DNA of 64,000 nucleotides from Carettochelys insculpta (taxonomy: Eukaryota; Chordata; Testudines; Carettochelyidae). Made by a program: the position numbers and the translations under genes. The notes below the pieces were generated by a model. The model worked only from the letters and a program-made list of their open reading frames with translations, did not search any database and was not told the origin of the DNA. Positions 56,215 through 64,000 of the stretch are shown piece after piece (the stretch's first letter is position 1; each line of letters begins with the position of its first letter). The stretch is taken from NCBI RefSeq assembly GCF_033958435.1, contig NC_134137.1, positions 106,154,501 to 106,218,500 on the forward strand. The letters run 5' to 3'.

Positions 56215-56440
56215 TGCTGCCTGTAGTATAAACTTATCAACAGAAGTAGTTTTTCCTGGTATGTAGGTAATCCAACTCCCTGTGAGAGGCAGTAGCTAGG
56301 TAGACAGAAGAATTCTTCCATCGACCTCTTATCCATCAACCTACAGCGGGGTTGGGTCAACCTAACTACCGTGCATGTGGCATGAAGTATTTCATAGTCC
56401 TGAGTAATGTACAGAGGTCGACCGAAGCTTTAGGTTTAAA
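56215..56440. mobile_element. Decayed MITE-like fragment with GTCGACC motifs
   Basis: CATCGACCTCTTATCCATCA, GGGTTGGGTCAACCTAACTA and GAGGTCGACCGAAGC repeat a GGTCGACC-type core. The termini are too decayed to place. Confidence 0.4.
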
Positions 56441-57704
56441 GTCAGTCTCAGTCTCTACCTCCTCTATTCTCTCTTTATACTCCTTTCTCAAAGTGTTTGG
56501 CATCTCCAGGCATGAACTGATGCAGTAAAGATTATAGAGTGGAATATAGCTGTCATTCCTGGTAGGCTCGGCTCATTGAGTATTGAAAACAATGATGTGA
56601 TTTATAGTTAATTAGATAGTTACAAGTGTATGAGGTGGCAAAGGAAAAAGACACAAAGCCAGGAGTGAGAAGGAGGCTAAGAATGTAAAATGTTCAGAGC
56701 AGCAGGGTATGCAACAAGAAACAGAAGCAAATATCTTATATTTCCAGGTATCTTACAGAGGCAACATTGGCCATATTAGTACAGTGAATATTCTCCTGCC
56801 TATGGATAAAATACAGTAGCACTTGCATGGTGACTGTTTCCACTGCACTTCCATTTTTCATAGGCCTGCTCAATTATTTATGCTATTCGTATCTTCTTTT
56901 GGATTGAACTCCAGTTATAAGACACTATCATAATGTTTTTAATAAGGATTCATCAGAGGTCGACATGTGAAGTGAGTATTCTACAGAGGAACATTCACCT
57001 GAACTTCTAGGTGTAAATTGTTTCACTTTTTAATTACGACCATTTTAATTACTTTTCACGTAAAATTCTGTCATTAACAAAAGTTGTACTAGGTACAAGT
57101 CTGTGGAACTGTGCTCGGATAGGTAGTCATATATTGTAGCAATGTAATTTACAGGTCTGGAAATTAGGTTCTGCAAACAGCTTTCTGCTGTCAATGCCAC
57201 CATAGAATGTTGGGAAGATAAGAGGGCCCTCTTGCGGCTCTCTATTGTATAAACAAAAATGGAGAGACATCTATTAGCTCCATAGAGAAGAGAGTGATAG
57301 AACGTAATTTTACTTTATTACTTTGAATTCCATTCTTAATCCTTAACATTTTCAGCTTTAATCAGGTAACTTTGAGTAGTGCAGTGAAAAAGATAGGTGG
57401 TTCAACTTACAACTAGGAGGCAAATAATCTTTCTGGTAATTATGAAATTTTAATACTCTGTAAGCTCCTTATTTACTGTGTTACAGAAAAGAATGAGCAG
57501 GGTTACAACACAGTATAAGGAATATTATGAGAAACAGAATTAAAAGTGCTTCTGATTCCTATGTATTTTTTTTTTTATTGTTCACTTACTGATTCATTGA
57601 TTAGGCAAAACCCTGCTAGGAGTGCTTGTTAATGAGGTCTGAAAGAACTGCTTAATAGCCAAATTATTGTGATCTCTAGCTAGTAGTAAGTAGAACACAC
57701 TCAC
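56441..57704. other. Single-copy-looking DNA
   Basis: No features supported. Confidence 0.4.
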
Positions 57705-57769
57705 AGTACCATATCTTCTGGGTTTTTGACCATAGCTACAAACAATGGGCAATAATATTGCCCCGACAC
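57705..57769 (-). other. Exon-like segment, 65 nt
   Basis: On the minus strand, TGTTCTTTACAAATTTCAG precedes the segment and GTGAGTGTG follows it, which is a near-consensus splice pair. Two of three frames are open. One reads VSGQYYCPLFVAMVKNPEDM, another GVGAILLPIVCSYGQKPRRY. The strand matches the candidates at 55.8 and 59.8 kb. The small size makes chance possible. Confidence 0.3.
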
Positions 57770-58650
57770 CTGAAATTTGTAAAGAACATTTGTAATTTAA
57801 GATCACAGTGCTTGAAGTCACAATTAATGAAGACCCAAGGCAAAGTTTAGAGAGAATACACTGATGTTTTTCAAAGAGATGTCAATTAGTGAGAATTTTA
57901 TTCATGATCCTGGTGGTGGTTTCTCTGGTTCACCCAACAGCACTGGAGATGGTAGCAATTGTCCCTGCATGGATCCGGTGGCAGGATGCATTGGAGGCAG
58001 GGGACTGCAGTGGCAGTAGGATCAAAGGCAGGCCTTGAGGTAGAAGGAATGGGGGGTGCAGCCAAGTGTAGGGGTCCACAGGCTAGGAACTCCCAGCCCC
58101 ATCTCACAAGAGAGAGTGCTGCCCTCCCGGGGTGCCCAGGCCAGCCTGCTGGCAGCCTGAGCAAGCCCTTTACAGCTGGTTATTTCTGTGCTGAACAGCA
58201 GGTAGGTCGAGCCTGCCAGATCCTGACCCATGAGCTCCATACAAGTGCGTGGATCATTTTGTACACTGGCCCCCCAACATGAGGGTCCATGCATACCTCA
58301 GTCCTGGGGCTAAGATTGCCTCATAGCAAGCTTTTTGTTAATTATATGAGCTTCATTATAATTACACATAAAAACTACAGTATCATATATCTACATTATA
58401 ATTATACAGCTGGGCATTATCAATATTTAACCTGCAGTATGCAGCTGCCGTTGAATATTGCTGTAACAGTGTTTCAGCTGTATAAAAAATATTGGGGGGC
58501 AAGGAGTATGAAGGCTCATTTGTCTTGGGCCCCACACTCGCACTAGGTACCACCCTGTATTCATACTACTGCTCCTTCCAGATCACTAAGAAAAGCAGGG
58601 TTGTGACAACTGAGAGGAATAGGAAAAAAAATTGAACCAGAGGAAAAAAA
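57770..58650. other. Unclassified DNA with a GC-rich part
   Basis: A GC-rich part (57960-58280) has frames on both strands but no recognised domain. It may be an LTR or retroelement remnant. Confidence 0.35.
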
Positions 58651-58662
58651 AATGTTCTAGCT

Positions 58663-59169
58663 CAGGTGTCTGCAACCTGCGCCTCTTTAAGGACTTCTTG
58701 GTGGGTCCCAACACTATAAGTGCAATGTTAAAAAAAACAAAAACAAAGAAACAAAAAAACCTTCCTGATTATTTTTGATAAACGATGAACGTGTAAATGC
58801 TCAACAAGGAACAGCTCATATCTCAATAGCAAATTATGTGTGATCTTGAAATGTTGGATAACTCTGCCAGCATCATCTGGAAAGAGAGAAGGTTCAGGAG
58901 TGAAAGTCAGGAAGACAGTGATACAAACATACACATAAAATGTGAGGAAATGGAATAAATAAAAAGTTAGTGAATGTCCTGCAGTAAACATGTCTCCCAT
59001 TACAAATCATTGTGTGCGCTCTATTCTTAAAATAGGGGTAACAAAAAGTATGGTTGGACATTATTTAAGGACCATCTCGTATTCACATGCATCGCAGCTC
59101 TTGCATTATTGAGGTTTTTACCGAACTGGAAAAAATGGCTCTTCTTGCTATTTTGGTTGCCCACCCCTA
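58663..59169. mobile_element. hAT-like non-autonomous element, 507 bp
   Basis: Inverted ends are CAGGTGTCTGCAACCTGCG and TTGGTTGCCCACCCCTA, with a perfect 8-bp duplication TTCTAGCT (58655-58662, 59170-59177). The interior has CTCTTTAAGGACTTCTTGG near the left end and GGCTCTTCTTGCTATTTTGG near the right. A minus-strand 90-codon frame (58728-59000) inside could be a degenerate transposase piece but shows no BED or DDE motif. Confidence 0.9.
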
Positions 59170-59177
59170 TTCTAGCT

Positions 59178-59771
59178 GAATATAATACAAACACTTAAAA
59201 CAAAAAGAAGCTCAGTCTGGGCTATTGTTTAATTTGCATGCACATGAAACGCTGAAAAGAAAGCTTTATGTGTGCTTCTGTTAGGAGAAATTAGATATCA
59301 ATTTTCAGTTTGCACATACATAGATATTTTATATCTCCAAGCCATATGTAAACCATTGCTTTCATGCCAACTAAAATATTTTAAACTTTGTTAGCATTAG
59401 GTTTGCAAACATTTACTTTAATAAATAAATTAACAAAAATTTAAAAAGCAGCATGTGGTTTAAAATCTTGGTTTATACATATTTACATAGCAGTTGCTAA
59501 TAACTAAATACGATGCCAAGCAATTATGGGTAAATTTCACTATTCATGAAGCGTAACTCCCATTAGTGTTAGCCATATGTTTGGATATCTCAGAGCACTA
59601 CACTGAGAAGAAATCTTTGGACCTTTGTTGTCATTGTTTAAATACCCTTTATGTTGTGATCTTTCGGCTACAGGAGGACATTTTTCAGTAAATAAAGTAT
59701 GTCATTCCTCTTAATGACCTATGTAGGGATATTTCAGAAGAATGTTAATGCAAATTATCACTTTATCTTAT
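59178..59771. other. Unclassified AT-rich DNA
   Basis: Nothing recognised. Confidence 0.4.
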
Positions 59772-60083
59772 TTATAGAAAACCAACAATTGATAAATCCC
59801 TGGTAATGTTGGTTATGATCAATAATGTGTTCCAGCCCGGTGCAGTCAATTTAATATCAAATCCAATATCTTTGTATTTATTATTCTTTGTACTGACTTT
59901 TGATATTGGCCCAAATGCACCTTTCTGGTTCCCCACTTTGATCCTCCACATATTCTCAGAGGTTGGATCTGCTTTTGTTTCATCGCAAATGTCAGTACGA
60001 TCAGGCTGAACCAAACACAAACCACAAGATTTATCGTTTAGATGGGTTTTTTTGAGGATGGGCGCGAATTGTTTTGTTTTCAT
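59772..60083 (-). CDS. Exon-like open frame of an unrecognised protein
   Basis: The minus-strand frame has 103 codons, with THLNDKSCGLCLVQPDRTDI, CDETKADPTSENMWRIKVGN, QKGAFGPISKVSTKNNKYKD, IGFDIKLTAPGWNTLLIITN and a C-terminal ITRDLSIVGFL before TAA. A good 3' splice site (GGTTTGTGTTTGGTTCAG/CC) lies at 60006-60005, so a terminal exon of 59772-60005 is possible. Alternatively, the whole frame from the ATG at 60083 is coding, or it is a retained remnant. Composition is protein-like, with cysteines and an amphipathic beta-like end suggesting an extracellular or membrane protein. No known motif is recognised. It lies outside any identified transposon. Confidence 0.4.
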   Translation of the reverse strand: MKTKQFAPILKKTHLNDKSCGLCLVQPDRTDICDETKADPTSENMWRIKVGNQKGAFGPISKVSTKNNKYKDIGFDIKLTAPGWNTLLIITNITRDLSIVGFL

Positions 60084-62165
60084 TCACCAGATACTCTCTT
60101 CTCATCTATACGTGTGTCATGGAAAGCAGAGAATGGCTCTTTAAATTAGGAATGTCCCGACTTTCAGGTTTGTCCTTGTCAAATTTTACAAAACCACGTG
60201 TGCTCTCTTGATTTTTGTGATTCCTTACTCTGTAGCCAGCTAATCTGGTGAAATTGATCATAAAGTAGCTAAATTTATATGGCTATCGCATGGCTGCCCT
60301 CTGACCCATGAGGTGTCACAGTGAGATGTCCTCTTAAGTCCTTGAACCAAACTTACCTCATAGTGCCATATCATCAGAGTGACATAGTGATAAAGAGTGG
60401 ATTATTACTTTGCTGAGGAGCAAGGAACAGGCACTTTTCTTTTATCCCTTCCCCCAGCACAAAGCTGTCTCTGTTTCAGCACCTTTGACGTCCTGAATGG
60501 TGTCTCTGTGCAGCACCATAATCAGCCTCCCAGTTACTTACTGTAAATATCTGATCACCTATTGTTACGTTGTTAAAAACTTGAAATCGCCTTCCCTGCA
60601 GGGTTCTAGTGTCTCTGCTTGGGTTACCTCACAATTGTTCCCAGGCGGCTGAGTGCGGCATTGGCCAGGTTCCGTGGTGGCCAAACTCAACTCTGAGAGG
60701 AAGAAATCCTTGTTGGGAGGATTATGCCACACCAAGACCCTGCTTGCATTCTGAGGCCCCTGTGGTTTCTCTGTTGAGGGTTGGCAAGCATAAAGAGGGC
60801 TCAGGAGCAGCTCAGCTGAGACCAGACTGAAGAACTAAAGTCCTCAGCTCTCTCCTGCAAAGTGGCACTAGTCTCCACGCTTGGGGCTCCCCTACCACCT
60901 CCACTCCTTTCTCGTACCAGACCTTTTATCACACCAGCTCACACCTCCTTTATTCCATGAGGCCTCTTTTAAGAGTTTGTGCCTTCTCCCCTCCATTTAA
61001 AGGCGAGGGAAAGCTCTGGGTGAGGAGAGAAGGAAAAGGTGGAAATATAGCCCCATCTCTCCTCTCCTGCCCTTCAGTGGCATAACAAACAGCCAGGCAA
61101 GAGGGGAAAATTATTAAAGCTACCACATGGTTTTTAACACTCTCTCCACGTGCTTCATTACAGTAGCTCAGTATACAAGATCTCTGTTGTTCGGTATGTA
61201 TTTCACTGCGGTATTTTATATTTACATTTATGTCAACAACGTGCTGGCCATATTAGTTGTTGCTAGGCCATTTTAGCAATTTAAAGGATGCTTAGAGCAA
61301 TTGAGTTGTATATAATTTACGCAAGCAATAAATTTGTAAAGGGGCCTTGCGAGTTTTCTGTCTCATCAAGATGTGATTCAGAACAATTTATATCCCAGTA
61401 CTTTGATAGAAAGTGGCATATTTGCTTTTCCATTAAATTGACTGATTTGTATGTTTCCAGTTCAGTCTTCTTCACTCTCAATTAAACTGTCAGTCCCATC
61501 TCACCCTGTTATGTATTGTATACGTCTCAGAACTGCATTGCAATATTCAACTCTTAATATCTAAAATCTTACTAAGGCACACACATGGAAGTGGCGTGAT
61601 TTTCAGAGACATTTGAGCATCTGCAACAGCACAGATTTCTGAAGGGCTCTTCAGCTTTAAAAAATCAGACCATTGTTATCATATGCCTAAAAATGCATTT
61701 TGGGCACCCAGTTTGAAAATATTTTCTTACAGCTTCACTGCAACACCAAGTAAAACAGCTGAACTACACAGTATGTCAGGATGTTTTATGAGATTGTTAT
61801 TCAGACACTGCCTATGTATCCTTTCCAATATGCTGGGATTAGACTTATGTCTATGGATCTATAGATCACATCATTAGCCTGGGAGTTGCTCAGGACCTGG
61901 GCTTTGTAACCAGGAACATAAATAACATCTTTGGGTGAATGCAGAGGGTCTGTCGTCCACTCCAACTCCTAGACAGTCTATGTCTTACAAAGTCCAACTG
62001 AAATAAATATCCATGAATATGCTGTATGTTTCAGAGTAGAGGGACTTGCTCCCATAGTCAGACCCATATCCCTATACAGAATCTGTGCGCTACCATGTAT
62101 TACTTTATATTTATGCTTGCACAGTCGCTAGGGAACAAGTGAAGGCAAATATGTTTATGTAGCAA
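60084..62165. other. Unclassified DNA
   Basis: The part at 60600-61090 is GC-richer with no recognised repeat. Nothing else is supported. Confidence 0.4.
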
Positions 62166-62270
62166 GAATGATTGTATTTTGGTGTATTGTGATTGGTATT
62201 TTATGTTTGGGGACTGTACTTCTGCACAGGGAGAAATATATTCCACAATATCAAGAAAATAAGTGTAACC

Positions 62271-63110
62271 CTTCTATTAATGCGAGATGCCTGCCAGAAG
62301 GGCTGGGTTCAACTTCTGTGGGGTTTTCCTGTCAAGGATACAACCAACCAGCTCAAGCCCCCACCCAGTGGCCTGGGACAATTTCACCCCCGTGCTGGGT
62401 GCCTGTAAGGCGGTTCTCCCCCCCGCCCTCACAAGCACAGAGTCTGAGATAGAAATGGCTTGTTTAATGACCATAACCTAACCCAAGGTTACAGCGACAG
62501 ATGACGTATATCTAAGCAAAGAAGAGACAAACCCCTTTACCCAGATACCATCCCCATATGCAGTAGAACCAAGTCTCTTGCTGGGGCTCTTGGCCCTTTA
62601 CCCCACACACAGTTACAGGGTGTACCTTTTGCGGTGCAGTCCCAAACCCAAAGCCCACAGATACATCCCCAGGGCAGTACTAGCTGTCCACTTGTTTGCA
62701 GCCTCCCCTTGCTGCCACCAGCCGCCCACCGGTCACCATCATCCACTGCTCCTCCTACTGGCTGCCCACCGGTCACCATTGTCCACTGTTGCTCCTACCA
62801 GCCACTGTCATTGCTCCCAACCCCACTGCTTGGCATCACCCTGAGGCAGAACCCTATGATTTCAGCTCTGCATGGCCTTAGCTGCCACTCTGTGATTGCG
62901 GCTCTTGACAGGGGTTTTACAAACACCCTAGTATTCAGCTCTATCTTTGAACAGGTGGGAAGGGTTAGTCAAGCCAGTCTTAAAGCTATATGGCCAAGGC
63001 CTAGGCAGGGCCAAGGTGCTCAACCAGCACCCCTCCCCTCCTCCTTTACAATGCTTTGAACCAAGAAGCCCTGTGTAATCAATGTCTTACACAGCTATGG
63101 CGACTGCCCT
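62271..63110. mobile_element. GC-rich LTR-like block
   Basis: The start TGTAACCCTTCTATTAATGC fits an LTR beginning in TG. The block is C-rich on the plus strand. A 36-bp internal duplication is visible (CCGCCCACCGGTCACCATCA near 62726 and CTGCCCACCGGTCACCATTG near 62762). No matching 3' border or target duplication was found. Frames such as 62634-63059 are compositional. Confidence 0.35.
62722..62815 (+). repeat. Short tandem duplication, about 36 bp
   Basis: GCCCACCGGTCACCAT followed by CATCCACTG / TGTCCACTG and CTCCTAC occurs twice in tandem with few differences, plus a partial third unit. Confidence 0.75.
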
Positions 63111-63359
63111 GTCCCCCACAACAACCCAGAGCATTGGTGAGATCTCACAACTCCCGCACTAAGTGTCAGCTTAAATTGTAATTTTACAACTACATGTTTA
63201 CAATAGACCAAATCTCATGGCTTACTTGCTACCCATTAGGCTTTGCCTGAAAAGGTATCACACTTGCAGCCCTTTGCATTCTTATGCAGATGACCTTTGG
63301 GAGACACATTCCTCCCAGCCTTCAGCAGCATTGCTTTCCTTCTGCCACATTCCCTACAT

Positions 63360-63780
63360 GGCCGTGTCTACACGAGCCCCAAACTTTGAAATGGCCACGC
63401 AAATGGCCATTTCGAAGTTTACTAATGAAGCGCTGAAATGCATATTCAGTGCTTCATTAGCATGCGGGCGGCCGCGGCGCTTCGAAATTGACGCGGCTCA
63501 CGGCTCATCCAGACGGGGCTCCTTTTCGAAAGGACCCCATCTACTTCGAAGTCCCCTTATTCCCATGAGCTGAATGGGAATAAGGGGACTTCGAAGTAGA
63601 TGGGGTCCTTTCGAAAAGGAGCCCCGTCTGGATGAGCCGTGAGCCGCGTCAATTTCGAAGCGCCGCGGCCGCCCGCATGCTAATGAAGCACTGAATATGC
63701 ATTTCAACGCTTCATTAGTAAACTTCGAAATGGCCATTTGAGTGGCCATTTCGAAGTTTGGGGCTAGTGTAGACATAGCC
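63360..63780. mobile_element. 421-bp nearly perfect palindromic MITE, TTCGAAATGGCCAT subfamily
   Basis: Ends are GGCCGTGTCTACACGAGCC and GGCTAGTGTAGACATAGCC, with CAT duplications (63357-63359, 63781-63783). Two arms of about 205 bp are almost exact reverse complements around about 63571. Shared blocks include AATGGCCATTTCGAAGTTTA, TAATGAAGCGCTGAAATGCA, CGGCCGCGGCGCTTCGAAAT, GGGGCTCCTTTTCGAAAGGA and CTACTTCGAAGTCCCCTTAT. High arm identity means either a young copy or arm homogenisation. Confidence 0.93.
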
Positions 63781-63783
63781 CAT

Positions 63784-64000
63784 AAGTCTCAGCCCCACTA
63801 CAGCTATGTTTTTGGAGTAATAGATCCTGAGCTCTAGTCCCACTAGATTTTGTGGCCACTGGCACCCAAAACACTAGGCATGGAAGAGGACACAGTGCCT
63901 GCCCCTCTGTGGAGGGAGAGGGGAAAGACCCAGTTGGTATATATTCAGTTCATTCCTCTTCACTTGCCAGCAATCTCTTAATATTCTGTCTCACCCTTTT
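63784..64000. other. Unclassified DNA
   Basis: Nothing recognised up to the window end. Confidence 0.4.

Noticed and set aside
62634..63059. 141-codon frame as an exon
   Set aside because: It crosses a short tandem duplication in a C-rich LTR-like block and has no splice-like borders or domain.
1..64000. CRISPR array, operon or prokaryotic system
   Set aside because: Repeats are dispersed transposons without regular spacers. Base composition, LINEs, SINEs and LTRs are those of a vertebrate.

Overview
The window looks like nuclear DNA of a reptile, most likely a turtle. The grounds are several CR1 LINE copies of the amniote type, a 3' end matching the tortoise tRNA-Lys-derived SINE, CORE/MIR-type SINE remnants, Tigger-like and hAT-like DNA transposons, and a very abundant set of short DNA transposons with ends close to GGCYRYGTCTACAC. 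The sequence is AT-rich and has microsatellites, poly-A tracts, no operons and no ribosome binding sites. No complete host gene could be recognised. Almost every open frame longer than 60 codons is read-through of a repeat, often of CpG-rich palindromic MITEs. The segment is best read as an intergenic or large intronic region.

Layout. 1-5.3 kb: MITE end, LTR-like blocks and a Tigger-like element. 5.3-6.5 kb: two MITEs. 8.1-13.4 kb: a CR1 fragment, a 1.77-kb member of the GTCTACAC group, an inverted-dimer retroelement, a 0.68-kb MITE, an RTE fragment and two more MITEs. 14-17.3 kb: CR1, an LTR-like block and a second inverted dimer. 19.6-27.6 kb: the densest part, with an RTE LINE 3' end, a third inverted dimer, an inverted CR1 pair split by a younger CR1 that itself carries a hAT element, and a CR1 that received a Tigger-like element, a GC-rich insert and a solo LTR. 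28-37 kb: mostly single-copy-looking DNA with two MITEs and an RTE copy. 37-46.3 kb: CR1 copies, MITEs, a CR1 with three insertions, MIR, Tigger-like and hAT elements. 46.9-53.2 kb: tortoise SINE, a 0.7-kb MITE, an old repeat cut by hAT elements and an LTR-like block. 55.7-60.1 kb (minus strand): three exon-like segments with splice-site-like borders, the best candidates for host coding sequence. 58.7-59.2 kb: a hAT element. 62-64 kb: an LTR-like block and a nearly perfect 421-bp palindromic MITE.

The most noteworthy pattern is the GTCTACAC group. At least 17 insertions share termini and, where intact, a 3-bp target duplication (TTA, TCA, TCT, AAT, CAT, AGT, TAT). Their interiors belong to clearly different subfamilies, each built by repeating a different short palindrome (TTCGAA, GTCGAC, CTTTTGAAAG, ATTTTGAAAT, TCCGGA). 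Four 0.68-0.71-kb copies keep the same ATG and first codons (MDPQL), probably a remnant of an autonomous parent's gene. A second pattern is a retroposed family present three times as head-to-head inverted dimers with 11-14 bp target duplications. Family names come from recognition of consensus features and not from a database search.
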